DNA of 64,000 bases from Phyllobacteriaceae bacterium (GCA_002708825.1 PAPF01000019.1:62001-126000), one strand, 5' to 3'; counted from the first letter of the stretch, positions 38,081-47,743 are shown. A program made the numbers and translations. The notes: generated by a model from the sequence alone, not told the origin.

Positions 38081-39328
38081 ATGGTTGCCGATAGCAGATT
38101 TGCCTCCCGTGAAAGCCGCATGAAGGCTTCGGAGATCCGGGAATTGTTGAAGTTGCTCGACCGTCCCGAGATCATCTCCTTTGCGGGCGGAATACCGGAT
38201 GCCAATCTCTTTCCCGCCAATGCGTTCCGTGAGGCTTATGGCGCTGCACTCGACCAGGAAAGCCGGGCAGGGACATTGCAATATTCCCCATCCGAAGGGC
38301 ATCCAGGCCTTCGCGAATGGATCGTTGGCCAGATGGCGGAACTGGGTATTTCCTGTACCATCGACAATATCGTCGTTACGTCCGGGTCACAGCAGGCGCT
38401 GGACTTCCTGGGGAAGCTGTTCCTTTCGCCGGGCGATACCGCCCTGGTCGCCTGGCCGACCTATCTTGGCGCGCTCCAGGCATTCAACGCCTATGAACCG
38501 AACTATGACCGGCTGGAACCCATGGGTAACAGGGACGCAGCGGACTATCGCCAGGCGGCGCTTGTGAAGGGCGGAAAGGTCAAGTTCGCCTACATGTCGG
38601 TCGACTTTGCCAATCCGACCGGCCAGACGATGACGCTTGGCGAGCGGGAGCGCGTGCTCGATCTTGCGGAGGCTCTCGATACAGCGATCATCGAGGACGG
38701 CGCTTATCAGGCCCTGCGCTATGACGGCGAAGCGATAGCGCCGATGCTCGCGCTCGAAATCGCGCGAAAGGGCGGCATCGACCTTTGCCGGACCATCTAT
38801 TGCGGTTCGTTCTCGAAGACACTGGCTCCGGGACTGCGCATCGGCTGGGTGTGCGCCGCCCGTGACATTGTCTCGCGTCTCGTCATTCTCAAGCAGGCAG
38901 GCGATCTCCATACGTCCACGATCAACCAGGTCGCCATGAACCATGTGGCCCGGAGCATCTTTCCGGTGCATGTCGAGGCCTTGCGTGAGGCCTATGCGGC
39001 CCGCCGGGATCACCTCCTGGAAGCGCTGCAACGGGAAATGCCGGAGGGAGTGACATGGACACGACCGGAAGGAGGCATGTTTGTCTGGGTGACGCTTCCG
39101 AAAGGCATGGATGGGGCTCGCCTTCTGGAAAAGGCCATCCGGGAAGCAAATGTCGCGTTTGTTCCCGGGCAGGCGTTTCATGCCGATGGTTCGGGCGAAA
39201 ACACGCTTCGCCTTTCCTTTTCCTGTGCCACCGAGCCAATGATCGATGAGGGGATAAAACGGCTCGGCGGGCTTGTCATGGCCTGTCTTCAACAGGAAAA
39301 GCATATTACGGTCGGCACAAATCCGTGA
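38081..39328 (+). CDS. PLP-dependent aminotransferase (fold type I, 2-aminoadipate/valine-pyruvate type)
   Basis: From ATG 38081 the product has 415 residues: MKASEIRELLKLLDRPEIIS at 14-33, FAGGIPDANLFP, then SGSQQALDFLGKLFL, and the PLP lysine in GSFSKTLAPGLRIGW. It is of the MocR/LysN-like aminotransferase group without a GntR DNA-binding domain. Such enzymes transfer amino groups to 2-oxo acids, often branched or aromatic; the substrate is not determined. The location after ilvC fits a role in branched-chain metabolism, but this is inference. Confidence 0.88.
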   Translation: MVADSRFASRESRMKASEIRELLKLLDRPEIISFAGGIPDANLFPANAFREAYGAALDQESRAGTLQYSPSEGHPGLREWIVGQMAELGISCTIDNIVVTSGSQQALDFLGKLFLSPGDTALVAWPTYLGALQAFNAYEPNYDRLEPMGNRDAADYRQAALVKGGKVKFAYMSVDFANPTGQTMTLGERERVLDLAEALDTAIIEDGAYQALRYDGEAIAPMLALEIARKGGIDLCRTIYCGSFSKTLAPGLRIGWVCAARDIVSRLVILKQAGDLHTSTINQVAMNHVARSIFPVHVEALREAYAARRDHLLEALQREMPEGVTWTRPEGGMFVWVTLPKGMDGARLLEKAIREANVAFVPGQAFHADGSGENTLRLSFSCATEPMIDEGIKRLGGLVMACLQQEKHITVGTNP

Positions 39329-39436
39329 ATTGCTGCCGCAAGGCCAATGAATCAGACAAATATTTCATCGCATGAAGTCTTCTCTCGACGCCAGGCTTGG
39401 ATCATGATTGCTGCAGTTTGACAAAAAGGCGATTTG

Positions 39437-40084
39437 TCAGACATCGATCATTCCTTCGCGCATCGCCTTGACAAGAAGGGTTGCCGTGGAATGAACACCC
39501 ATCTTGCGCATGAGGCTGGTCCTGTGGCTGTCGACGGTCTTGGCGCTGACGCCGAGATGCTCGCCGATCTGTGCGTTCGACATGCCCCGCGCGACGCATC
39601 GGAGAACCTCGATCTCGCGTGTGGAGAGGCCTTGCGTTACGTTCAGGCGAGACATGGCCGCCTCGGCGTCACGAGAAAAAACCTTGGAACCGGCCGCAAT
39701 GCGGCGCAGTGCATCGCACAGGTCCTGCGCCGGACCGTTCTTGAGAAGGATGCCATCTGCGCCGGCATCCGCAAGTTGCCGGAAAACCTTGGGCGCGGTG
39801 TAGCCGGTCACGATCACGATCCGCGTTTGCGGCGACCAACGCCGCGATTCGATCAAGACTTCGAGGCCCGTGGCACCAGGCATGGACAGGTCAAGGACAG
39901 CGAAATGCGGGCGCAGCCTGCGAATGTCAGCGATCGCCTGGATGCCATTGGTGGCGGTTCCGACAATCTCGAATTCGATCATGTCACGAATTGTACTTTC
40001 GGTGCCCCGAACTGTCAGATCATGATCGTCGGCAATAAGGACAGTGTAAGCCAAACCAGTAAAAGCGGCTCTTCGTGCCGCCAT
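39437..40084 (-). CDS. Response regulator with LuxR-type output domain
   Basis: The 215-residue protein has a receiver domain (YTVLIADDHDLTVRGTE near the start; acidic pocket Asp20, phosphoacceptor Asp65 in FAVLDLSMPG; Lys in DGILLKNG) and a LuxR/FixJ-type HTH (STREIEVLRCVARGMSNAQI through KTVDSHRTSLMRKMGV). It is divergent from the histidine kinase gene and the two starts overlap, so they are a likely pair. ATG 40084 is the only ATG; TTG 40054 just before YTVLIADD would shorten it and shrink the overlap. Confidence 0.9.
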   Translation of the reverse strand: MAARRAAFTGLAYTVLIADDHDLTVRGTESTIRDMIEFEIVGTATNGIQAIADIRRLRPHFAVLDLSMPGATGLEVLIESRRWSPQTRIVIVTGYTAPKVFRQLADAGADGILLKNGPAQDLCDALRRIAAGSKVFSRDAEAAMSRLNVTQGLSTREIEVLRCVARGMSNAQIGEHLGVSAKTVDSHRTSLMRKMGVHSTATLLVKAMREGMIDV

Positions 40085-42103
40085 TCCCTCTCTTCAATTC
40101 TGTCGTTCGTTGCAATACAGGTTTTTTGTTTTTTGTTTACCTATACCAGTATTGCCGCAGAAGCGACCAGAATCGTGATACTGAGTGGCCCCGTGAGCGC
40201 GGTCACATTGGCGCAACATGTCGAATATCGACTCGATCCCGACTGGAAGCTGGCTGTGGAGGATGTCACGTCCGGTTCAGTCCCGGGGTCTTTCCAGCCA
40301 ATCGACGGGAAGAGCGCGGATTTCGGATATACAAGGTCCGCCATCTGGCTTCGCTTCACGGCATCGAACGAGACCTCCGATACCGACGACTGGAAGTTGT
40401 TCTTCCGGGAAAACTTCATGCAGGTGTTCGAGGTCTATCAGGAAAGCCCAGAGCACGGCATACGCACACTGATCGCGCAGGACCAGCATTCGCCGTTTTC
40501 CAGCAGGCCGCATCCCTATCCCGAACTCGTCGTGCCGTTTTCGCTCCAGCCGGGCGAACAAACCCGCTTTTATATCCGATACTGGTCCGGCGGTTCTTCG
40601 GAATTGAGCTTCTCCATCGAGACCGCAATGAGTTTCGATGCGTTTTCGACACGCCGCTCGGCAAAGAATTTCATCTACTACGGCATGATGCTGTTTCTCT
40701 CGGCCCTGGCGCTTGTTGCGCTTCTGGCGACCAGAAACACTGTCTTCCTGGCCTATGCCGGCTATTCCGGTTCGGCACTTCTTTTCATCATGCATGCCGA
40801 CGGGAACGGCTTCAAATACCTGTGGCCGGATTCGCCCGTCTTCAACGGATTTGCGACAGTTGTCTTTGGTGCCGGGATCGTGATCTTCGGTGCGCTGTTT
40901 GCCCAGATATTCCTGCAAACCAAACGGTTTCATCCGGTGATCGACAAGCTGCTGCTGGCAACGGTCATCCTGACACTGGGGCTGATCCTTGGGGCACTGT
41001 TCGGCGACACGCAGACGATGAAGAAAGTTCTGGTGCTCATGGCATTTGCCGGAATTCTTCTCTTTACCCTTGCCGGACTGGTTGCTGCCAGGAAACGGTT
41101 TCGTGAAGTCCGCTTCTATGTCCTTGCATGGGCGGGGGCGCTCGTTTCCAGTTCGATCATGACCGGGCGCCACTGGCTCGGCATCGATATTTCGGAAGAG
41201 ATGCAGTACGACAGCATCCGGATCGTCATGGTGTCGGATGCCACATTCATGGGAATGGCGATCTGGGACCGGATAAACCAGCTTCGCAAAGCCAGCCATG
41301 CGGCCTTGCGGCAGAGCCTGTTTCACGCTGAGCGGAATCTCACCATTTCGCGGCGAATGCAGGAGCTTGAGAAACAGTATGCGATGGCCCTCAACCTTGT
41401 CGCGGACAAGGATCGCATGCTTGCCGATACGGTGCATGACCTGCGGCAACCTCTCCACGCGCTGCGGCTCAATGTCCAAAGACTGATCAGCGGCGATGCG
41501 GCGGCCCGGGCGAAGCCCCAGGACATCGAACAGGCATTCACCTATCTGGAAGCGCTGGTCGCTGACCAGCTTGAGCAGGGTGGATGCCATGGAACCCGGG
41601 GGGTCGCAGGGGGCGAAGCCGATGGTGCCGGACGGCGATTGAGCGTCAATGACGTTCTCGCCTCGGTGCACGAAATGTTCCTGCCGGACGCCCGGGCGAA
41701 GGGTTTGCGGTTCGTCCATGTCCCGACCTCGCTGGAGAGCAGCGTTGAACCGCTTGTCCTGATGCGCATGGTGAGCAACCTTGTTGCCAATGCCATAAAC
41801 TACACCGACGCCGGCAAGATCCTTCTCGGGTGCCGGCGAAGCGCTGCCGGGATCAGGGTGGAGGTGCACGACACTGGCACCGGGATGACCCCGGACGAAT
41901 GGGAAGCTGCCCTGCAACGCAATGTGCGTCTGGAAAACACGGCTGGCCAAACGGCGGGAAACGGTCTGGGGCTCGCCATCGTTTCCCAGTTGGCCACCCG
42001 GCACGGGCTATCCATCCGCCTTGATGAGAAGCGCCGGGAAGGCACGGGGATCATCGTGGAGATACCCTTCGGCCAAGGGCATGAAACCTGCGGTTCCGGC
42101 TGA
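40022..42103 (+). CDS. 7TMR-DISM sensor histidine kinase
   Basis: The product (693 residues from ATG 40022) has a signal sequence (about 24-45), an extracytoplasmic DISMED2-type beta domain (about 50-205), seven membrane helices (about 215-400), a coiled linker, and a histidine kinase core: H box DTVHDLRQP with His472, N box NLVANAINYT, and G boxes VHDTGTGM and NGLGLAIV. It probably phosphorylates the divergent response regulator. The start is uncertain: ATG 40022 overlaps the regulator gene by 63 nt and leaves a long pre-signal segment; no other ATG, GTG or TTG lies before the signal. Confidence 0.87.
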   Translation: MIVGNKDSVSQTSKSGSSCRHSLSSILSFVAIQVFCFLFTYTSIAAEATRIVILSGPVSAVTLAQHVEYRLDPDWKLAVEDVTSGSVPGSFQPIDGKSADFGYTRSAIWLRFTASNETSDTDDWKLFFRENFMQVFEVYQESPEHGIRTLIAQDQHSPFSSRPHPYPELVVPFSLQPGEQTRFYIRYWSGGSSELSFSIETAMSFDAFSTRRSAKNFIYYGMMLFLSALALVALLATRNTVFLAYAGYSGSALLFIMHADGNGFKYLWPDSPVFNGFATVVFGAGIVIFGALFAQIFLQTKRFHPVIDKLLLATVILTLGLILGALFGDTQTMKKVLVLMAFAGILLFTLAGLVAARKRFREVRFYVLAWAGALVSSSIMTGRHWLGIDISEEMQYDSIRIVMVSDATFMGMAIWDRINQLRKASHAALRQSLFHAERNLTISRRMQELEKQYAMALNLVADKDRMLADTVHDLRQPLHALRLNVQRLISGDAAARAKPQDIEQAFTYLEALVADQLEQGGCHGTRGVAGGEADGAGRRLSVNDVLASVHEMFLPDARAKGLRFVHVPTSLESSVEPLVLMRMVSNLVANAINYTDAGKILLGCRRSAAGIRVEVHDTGTGMTPDEWEAALQRNVRLENTAGQTAGNGLGLAIVSQLATRHGLSIRLDEKRREGTGIIVEIPFGQGHETCGSG

Positions 42104-42315
42104 AGTCACGTTTCGTCCCATTCCGGCATGCCGGCTCCATCGAGCATGTCCCATGTACCGATTCCGGACAGGTGCATGGGGTGCCATTTCTTTCCGGCAC
42201 GCAGTCAGCCAGGCCAAGTCCCCGTTTTCTCAAGCATAACCCGTCTTGGCGCGGAATATGCTCGGCCTGCTCCGACAAATCCCGGATGAGATCCATGTTG
42301 AGAAGGTGTGCGACC
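42104..42315. other. Intergenic stretch with no recognised gene
   Basis: I see no gene, RNA or repeat between the histidine kinase stop and the PilZ gene. Promoter signals for the PilZ gene are expected here but none is clear. Confidence 0.4.
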
Positions 42316-42600
42316 ATGAGGAAAGAAACGGTAATGGGGAGTTCATGCGAGACAATGGCCGACAGACGATCCGTGCAGCGGCAACGGTCGTTCAAGGGAG
42401 CGGTGCTTGAATTCAACAGGGGGTACTCGTCGCTCGATGCCGTCGTCCGGAACTATTCAGGGCAGGGCGCCATGCTGTCCATGGGCGACACGTCGGGTAT
42501 ACCGTCCCGCTTTGAAATCCGTATCACCGGGGAAGACACGCGCGTGGCGACGATCAGGTGGCGTTCCCTCCTGAGAGCCGGCATTCAATTCGAGACTTGA
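42316..42600 (+). CDS. PilZ-domain protein
   Basis: The 94-residue protein (from ATG 42316 with GAAGG upstream; ATGs at 42334 and 42355 are alternatives) has the two c-di-GMP-binding elements of PilZ domains: an arginine motif in DRRSVQRQRSF and NYSGQG (the [DN]xSxxG motif). It ends soon after the core barrel. It probably binds cyclic di-GMP and alters a partner. A diguanylate cyclase is encoded at 24.6 kb but the two are not linked. A strong terminator follows. Confidence 0.75.
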   Translation: MRKETVMGSSCETMADRRSVQRQRSFKGAVLEFNRGYSSLDAVVRNYSGQGAMLSMGDTSGIPSRFEIRITGEDTRVATIRWRSLLRAGIQFET

Positions 42601-42614
42601 AAGCCCGGCAATGT

Positions 42615-42645
42615 CCGGCCCCGCGCCGTTCAGGCGCGGGGCCGG
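42615..42645 (+). terminator. Intrinsic terminator after the PilZ gene
   Basis: A perfect 13-bp stem, CCGGCCCCGCGCC (42615-42627) with GGCGCGGGGCCGG (42633-42645), loop GTTCA, followed by TTTCCTTG. Confidence 0.85.
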
Positions 42646-42871
42646 TTTCCTTGTCCCCTGAATCCGTCAGGTGGGGCCATTGATCAGGAAGCCAGGGACA
42701 GGACAAACCCGTTGCGGGCGCAGATCAGGCAGCAAGACATGAGGAGTCGTCCAGGCTGTGCCTGATCTGCTTCATTGATCGCCATGTTAGCCATTTGTGA
42801 CGAATACCACTTACCCCAGTTGGTGTATTGTTTATCGTTCCAGGTGTTCAGGGAATTCTGACGGGTGTGAC

Positions 42872-44677
42872 ATGGCTGATCATGATGATCGATTGATTGA
42901 CCGGCTCTACGAAGCGGCCGTGGATCCTGCGGGTTACGATGCCCTGATGGATGCCTGGGGCACGTTGCTTGAGCAGGAACTTGCCAAGGATCCTGAAAAG
43001 GCACCCGAACTGCCGGTCAGACTGGTCAGGCATTTCGAGTATGCCGGCGAGATCCTGGAACGCATAGGCGCCGTCCGGGGGAATCCGGGTGAGGCATGCC
43101 AAGGCATTGAGCACGACAACGGTCCTTCTCTGCTTGTATCCGGGGAAGGCGAAATCCTGGCTTGCAATCCCGCGGCAAGGGATGCGTTCGGGGAACTGAC
43201 AGGTCAGGACATTTCGGAACTCATTCTCGAACCGAGAATGCTCGGAGGGCTGCGACGATCGTTGCGGACGCCGCCCGGACCGCAAAGCGGGGTGCGCCTG
43301 GCAGGATTGGCCTGGGACCGGCAGGGGGAGATGCAGTATCTGCTTTTCTTCTGCCCGGGTCCGGGTCTGAGCGCCACAAGGGCAGCCGGCAAGCTGGTTG
43401 CCGCCGGATTGAACTGGATCGAAAGCACAGCCACCCATCTGGAACAGCTCTATGGCCTGACGCCGGCCGAAATCGCCATTGCAAAGGGCTGGGTCGAGGG
43501 CCAGACCCTTGGTGAACTTGCCGAGGCCAGGGAACGGTCGTTGCAGACCTTGCGAACCCAGGCCAAATCACTTCTCCGGAAGACGGGTCAAAGGTCGCAA
43601 CTCGATCTCGTCAGACTGCTTGCCGGGATAGTGCTGGCGACTTCCGGCAATACCGGCATTCAACGGACCGAAAATGACGGCGAAACGCTGCATTTCGAGT
43701 TGCCTGACGGACGCGTCATGCATGTCGAATTCGCTGGTCCGTTCACAGGCGCGCCAATGGTCCTCATGCATGGCATGCTGAGCGGTACCGGCCTTTCAGA
43801 AGATGCAAGGCGCGCGCTCGAACAACGCAAGATCCGGCTCATAATGCCGTGGCGAGGTTCATATGCGCTTTCGTCGCCTCATGCGGCCAAGCCTTCTGCA
43901 ACGCCGGAACGTCATGCCCGCGACGTGGCGCTGCTGCTCGACCACCTGGGCCATGGAAAGGTATTGATGTGCGGGCAGGCCTCTGGCTTCATGTACGCTG
44001 CTGCGTTTGCCGGCCTTTTTCCCGCTCGCGTCTCGCAACTCGTCGGCATTGCAGCCGGAATACCCATGGCCACGCAAAGACAGTTGCGGCAAATGCCGCC
44101 GCGGCAGCGGTTTGTCGCTTATACCGCGCGTCACCTTCCCCGCATCCTGCCGGTCATCGTCAAGGCCGGCATCGGGCAGATAGCGTCGAATGGTATCGAT
44201 GCGTTCATCGATGCGCTGTATCCGGCAGGAACAGTTGACGGGGCGGTTTCGCGGCGCCCGGAAATCCGGGACATCATGCGAAAGGCCTACCGCGAAACGA
44301 CACGTCAGGGTCATCGCGGATTCGAAACGGAAATGTGGCATGCCGTGCGGGACTGGACCGGCATGTTGCATGCGTCCCCGGTCGAATTCACCCTTCTTCA
44401 CGGTACCCGGGATCAGGTCGTGAAAATCGAGGACGTGGAAGCGCTTTGCGCCCGTTTGGCCGGCGGTCGGCTGATTGCGGTTCCGGGCAAGGGACAACTC
44501 ATGCTCCATGACGATCCCGCGCTGGTCTTCGGGATCATCCAGGCCATAGCCCAGGGACAACCGGTGCCGGAAACGATCACGATCAGCGATGCGGGTTGCG
44601 ATGGCTCCAGCCGCGCCGGGCCGGCCGGCAATTTCAAGAAACCGGAGATTGCGCATCCGCTTCAAGCCGGAGCCTGA
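42872..44677 (+). CDS. PAS-LuxR-HTH-alpha/beta-hydrolase fusion with lost catalytic residues
   Basis: The 601-residue protein (ATG 42872) has a PAS-like segment (about 84-175, LLVSGEGEILACNPAARDAFG), then a LuxR-type HTH (about 190-250, GLTPAEIAIAKGWVEGQTLG), and a full alpha/beta-hydrolase domain (about 275-570). At the nucleophile elbow the sequence is GQASG, with Ala370 where Ser is expected, and the usual catalytic His position (PGKGH in active relatives) reads PGKGQ with Gln542; Asp514 in GTRDQVV is kept. It therefore looks like a non-catalytic ligand sensor that controls transcription. Placement of the HTH in the middle is unusual. It seems to stand alone. Confidence 0.78.
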   Translation: MADHDDRLIDRLYEAAVDPAGYDALMDAWGTLLEQELAKDPEKAPELPVRLVRHFEYAGEILERIGAVRGNPGEACQGIEHDNGPSLLVSGEGEILACNPAARDAFGELTGQDISELILEPRMLGGLRRSLRTPPGPQSGVRLAGLAWDRQGEMQYLLFFCPGPGLSATRAAGKLVAAGLNWIESTATHLEQLYGLTPAEIAIAKGWVEGQTLGELAEARERSLQTLRTQAKSLLRKTGQRSQLDLVRLLAGIVLATSGNTGIQRTENDGETLHFELPDGRVMHVEFAGPFTGAPMVLMHGMLSGTGLSEDARRALEQRKIRLIMPWRGSYALSSPHAAKPSATPERHARDVALLLDHLGHGKVLMCGQASGFMYAAAFAGLFPARVSQLVGIAAGIPMATQRQLRQMPPRQRFVAYTARHLPRILPVIVKAGIGQIASNGIDAFIDALYPAGTVDGAVSRRPEIRDIMRKAYRETTRQGHRGFETEMWHAVRDWTGMLHASPVEFTLLHGTRDQVVKIEDVEALCARLAGGRLIAVPGKGQLMLHDDPALVFGIIQAIAQGQPVPETITISDAGCDGSSRAGPAGNFKKPEIAHPLQAGA

Positions 44678-44753
44678 GACGGATATCCGGCAACTTCACG
44701 AAATGCTGGCCGCGCAACTTGCGGTAACCGGTTTCGCAGGCCAAACTCCGCCC

Positions 44754-45863
44754 ATGTCGCTTCGCATTGCCACCTTCAACATCGAAAACCTGATGAACCG
44801 GTTCGATTTTTCCGGATACCGGAACAATCTGAACCAGGACAGGACGCTGTCGCTCTACAAGATCGAGGACGAGGAGCAGTACAAGCGCCTCGAGGCGGCC
44901 CGGACGATCGCGCATGCCGACGATACGAGGCAGCTTTCCGCGCTCGCCATAGCCGATACCCACGCGGATATCGTGGTGCTGCAGGAAGTGGACAATCTCG
45001 ACGCCTTGCATGCCTTCGAATACGGCTATCTCTTCAAGATGGTCGGTTCCGGGTACCGGCACAAATACCTGGCGCCAGGCAATGACGGGCGCGGCATCGA
45101 TGTGGCCGTGATGATGCGTGACGAAACACGCGACGGCCAGCCGATCGAGTTCCTCGCCATGCAAAGTCATGCCCATGTCACCTTTGGCGAGCTGGGCCTG
45201 CACGACCGGGTGCTCGCGGACATGGGTATCGAGGCGCACGAACGGGTGTTCCGGCGGGATTGCCTGGAGATCGATCTTTCTGTCGCCGGACGTCCGCTCA
45301 CGATTTTTGCCATTCACTTCAAGTCGATGGGCGGAAACCGGGATGGCATTCCGGGACGTGAATATACGATGCCGGTGCGTATGGCGGAGGCAAGGGCCGT
45401 ACGGCGGATCATTTCAGACAAGTTCGAGGGCCGCACGGCGGGGAAACGCTGGCTGATCGCTGGCGACTTCAATGATTACCGCGAACGCATCCTGATTTCG
45501 GGCGACAGACGTTCCGGCTATTCGTTCAAGCCGGTGGTGGAAGCATCAAGCAGTCTTGATGTGCTGCTCGACGACGGTTTTTCGGTCGATCCCGTCCAGC
45601 GTCTGGACGCGATGGAACGCTGGACGCTCTACCACACGCGGGGGCCGGAGGAGCGGCATCTATGCCAGCTCGACTATCTTCTCCTGTCGCCGCGACTGGC
45701 CGAGCGGAACGCCAAGCGGCTGCCCGAAATCATTCGCGCCGGACAGCCCTGGCGCACGATCTTTCCGGTTGGCCAGGAGCCGGAACGCTATCCCCGGACC
45801 GGATGGGACAGGCCCAAGGCATCCGATCATTGCCCCGTGGTGATGAAACTGGATATTGCTTGA
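44754..45863 (+). CDS. Endonuclease/exonuclease/phosphatase-family protein
   Basis: From ATG 44754 the product has 369 residues and the EEP core: RIATFNIENLMNRFD at the start, VLQEVDNLDAL with the metal-binding Glu, FAIHFKSMGG, IAGDFNDYRERIL and KASDHCPVVMKL with the catalytic Asp-His. Such proteins cut phosphodiesters in DNA, RNA, lipids or nucleotides; the substrate is unknown. The NUDIX gene follows 2 nt after the stop and must be cotranscribed. ATG 44703 is an alternative start. No signal peptide is seen. Confidence 0.82.
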   Translation: MSLRIATFNIENLMNRFDFSGYRNNLNQDRTLSLYKIEDEEQYKRLEAARTIAHADDTRQLSALAIADTHADIVVLQEVDNLDALHAFEYGYLFKMVGSGYRHKYLAPGNDGRGIDVAVMMRDETRDGQPIEFLAMQSHAHVTFGELGLHDRVLADMGIEAHERVFRRDCLEIDLSVAGRPLTIFAIHFKSMGGNRDGIPGREYTMPVRMAEARAVRRIISDKFEGRTAGKRWLIAGDFNDYRERILISGDRRSGYSFKPVVEASSSLDVLLDDGFSVDPVQRLDAMERWTLYHTRGPEERHLCQLDYLLLSPRLAERNAKRLPEIIRAGQPWRTIFPVGQEPERYPRTGWDRPKASDHCPVVMKLDIA

Positions 45864-45865
45864 TC

Positions 45866-46597
45866 ATGGCGATCGGCATTCCTCGCGGGGCGATGCTTCG
45901 CATAGCCGACGTCCGGATCGATCTTCGCCCGGAGCCGCATCCCTTCGAACTGGCGAACGAAAGGGCGATTGCCGAGACATGGACCGTTGCCAAGGCGGCG
46001 AAACCCGCCCTGTTCAACGGACTCACCACGCTGGTTTCGGCCGCGGAAATCGATGGGGATGGCATCCTTCGGGGAAACTGCCACTTCGTCAGGTATGCCA
46101 CGCTCCTGCACTGGATCAGGCATCCGGAACCGGAGGGTGCCGAGCATGTTTTCGCGCATGCGGTGCCGGAGTCGGCGGAGGGCCGGTTCATTGCAATTCG
46201 CATGGGGCAGCAGACCGTCAATGCTGGCCGATGCTATTTCGCGGCCGGATCGATTGACGCCAGTGACATCGTGGAGGGACGAATCGACATCAAGGCCAAC
46301 ATGGCCCGCGAAGTGCGGGAGGAAACGGGACTATTGCTGGAGGAGGCGGTTGCCGAACGCGGCTTTCATCTCTGGCGCGGGCATGGCTATGCGGTGCTGT
46401 TGCGCCGTTACCGGTTTGCCCGCGACGCGGATGAACTGGCGAGCCGGGTGCGGGCGCATGTCGCCAATGAACAGATGCCCGAAATCGTCGGGCCGGTTGT
46501 GTTGGCGCCGGGCGAAAGACGCCCTGAACGCCTTGCCCCGCACATGGATGCGGTCCTCGATTGGCTGGAAATGAAACCGGATTTTCTTGCCACCTGA
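45866..46597 (+). CDS. NUDIX hydrolase
   Basis: The 243-residue protein contains the NUDIX box in degenerate spacing: AAGSIDASDIVEGRIDIKAN, then REVREETGLLL with the metal-binding REVREETG. The N-terminal 130 residues are extra to the core. NUDIX enzymes hydrolyse nucleoside diphosphates linked to another group; the substrate is unknown. It begins 2 nt past the EEP gene stop, so the two products may act on related phosphoesters. Confidence 0.8.
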   Translation: MAIGIPRGAMLRIADVRIDLRPEPHPFELANERAIAETWTVAKAAKPALFNGLTTLVSAAEIDGDGILRGNCHFVRYATLLHWIRHPEPEGAEHVFAHAVPESAEGRFIAIRMGQQTVNAGRCYFAAGSIDASDIVEGRIDIKANMAREVREETGLLLEEAVAERGFHLWRGHGYAVLLRRYRFARDADELASRVRAHVANEQMPEIVGPVVLAPGERRPERLAPHMDAVLDWLEMKPDFLAT

Positions 46598-46668
46598 TTT
46601 GCGATGCACAACGGCGCTCGCCGTGCCATGATGACAGGATCAAGCCATCTTGTTCAGGAGCAACTGAC

Positions 46669-47583
46669 GTGACGTGCCGCCCCTATGCCATCTACGACGT
46701 GTTCACCACCCATGCCCTGAGTGGCAATCCGCTGGCGGTCGTGTTTGACGGAGCCGGGCTTTCGGGCGAGGCGATGCAGGCAATCGCGCGCGAGTTCAAC
46801 CTGTCGGAAACCGTCTTTGTCATGAAGCCGGAGAATGAATTGCACAATGCTGCGTTGCGCATCTTCATGCCGGGCGGCGAATTGCCTTTCGCGGGGCATC
46901 CGACCGTCGGCGCGGCGATAGCCATTGCCGAGCGCGAGGGGCGCCTTGACAACGGTGCCGCGCTGGTCGCGCTCGAGGAAGCCATCGGTCTCGTCCGGGC
47001 GGCGGTGCGCCGCGATCGCAAGGGTATCTTCGCCGAATTCGATCTGCCGAAGTTGCCCGAGCATCTGCCAAATCCAGTGACGAAGGAAGCAGCGGCAGCA
47101 GCCTTGGGGATCGACGTTCACGAGATCGGCTTCGAGAACCACATGATCAGCGCCTGGTCGGCTGGCGTTCCCTATGTCTGTGTTCCCGTGCGCAATCTCG
47201 ATGTGGTGCAAAGAGTTCGCATGGATGATGGGCTGTGGCTGGCCGCGCTGGGCGATCCTGATCCGTACGGCGCGCCTTGTCCCTATGTGTATTGCCGTGA
47301 GACGGTGCACCATGATTCGGCCTTTCATGTTCGCATGTTCGCCGGCATCCATGGCATCCCGGAGGATCCGGCAACGGGTTCGGCTGCAGCGGCCTTTGCC
47401 GGGGCCGTAGTCCATTTCGACGAACCGTCCATCGGTCTTCACCGGCTGCTCATAGAGCAGGGCATCGAGATGGGGCGTCCGTCCCATATCCAGCTGGAAA
47501 TCGAGGTCGAACATGCGACACTCATGGCCGCCCGGATCGGCGGTCACGCGGTGAAGGTTGCGGAGGGGATGCTCCTTGTTTGA
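46669..47583 (+). CDS. PhzF-family isomerase/epimerase-like protein
   Basis: A GTG at 46669 with AGGAG about 9 nt upstream gives 304 residues: YAIYDVFTTHALSGNPLAVV at the start, NLSETVFV with the catalytic Glu of the family, LPFAGHPTVGAA, and EDPATGSAAAAFAG in the second half. Both halves share the diaminopimelate-epimerase-like fold. PhzF itself isomerises a phenazine precursor, but most members have unknown roles. It is the last protein gene before the tRNA. Confidence 0.88.
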   Translation: MTCRPYAIYDVFTTHALSGNPLAVVFDGAGLSGEAMQAIAREFNLSETVFVMKPENELHNAALRIFMPGGELPFAGHPTVGAAIAIAEREGRLDNGAALVALEEAIGLVRAAVRRDRKGIFAEFDLPKLPEHLPNPVTKEAAAAALGIDVHEIGFENHMISAWSAGVPYVCVPVRNLDVVQRVRMDDGLWLAALGDPDPYGAPCPYVYCRETVHHDSAFHVRMFAGIHGIPEDPATGSAAAAFAGAVVHFDEPSIGLHRLLIEQGIEMGRPSHIQLEIEVEHATLMAARIGGHAVKVAEGMLLV

Positions 47584-47625
47584 CCGGGTCAGGACAAAAA
47601 GCATCTGCTGACGAGCAATTAGGGC

Positions 47626-47654
47626 TGGACAGGGGGGAGCGTGCGGGCTATATC
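47626..47654 (+). promoter_or_regulatory. Promoter of the tRNA-Lys gene
   Basis: TGGACA (47626-47631), a 17-nt spacer and TATATC (47649-47654) end 13 nt before the mature tRNA. A GC-rich discriminator (GCGCGCC) follows, typical for stable RNA promoters. Confidence 0.7.
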
Positions 47655-47667
47655 GCGCGCCATCGGC

Positions 47668-47743
<76 letters not shown>

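Noticed and set aside
39434-40021. Upstream extension of the histidine kinase frame
   Set aside because: It lies wholly opposite the response regulator gene and has no domain likeness; the signal peptide begins after 40022.
42820-42850. Imperfect dyad before the LuxR-hydrolase gene
   Set aside because: Pairing is imperfect and does not match a known lux-box-like site.
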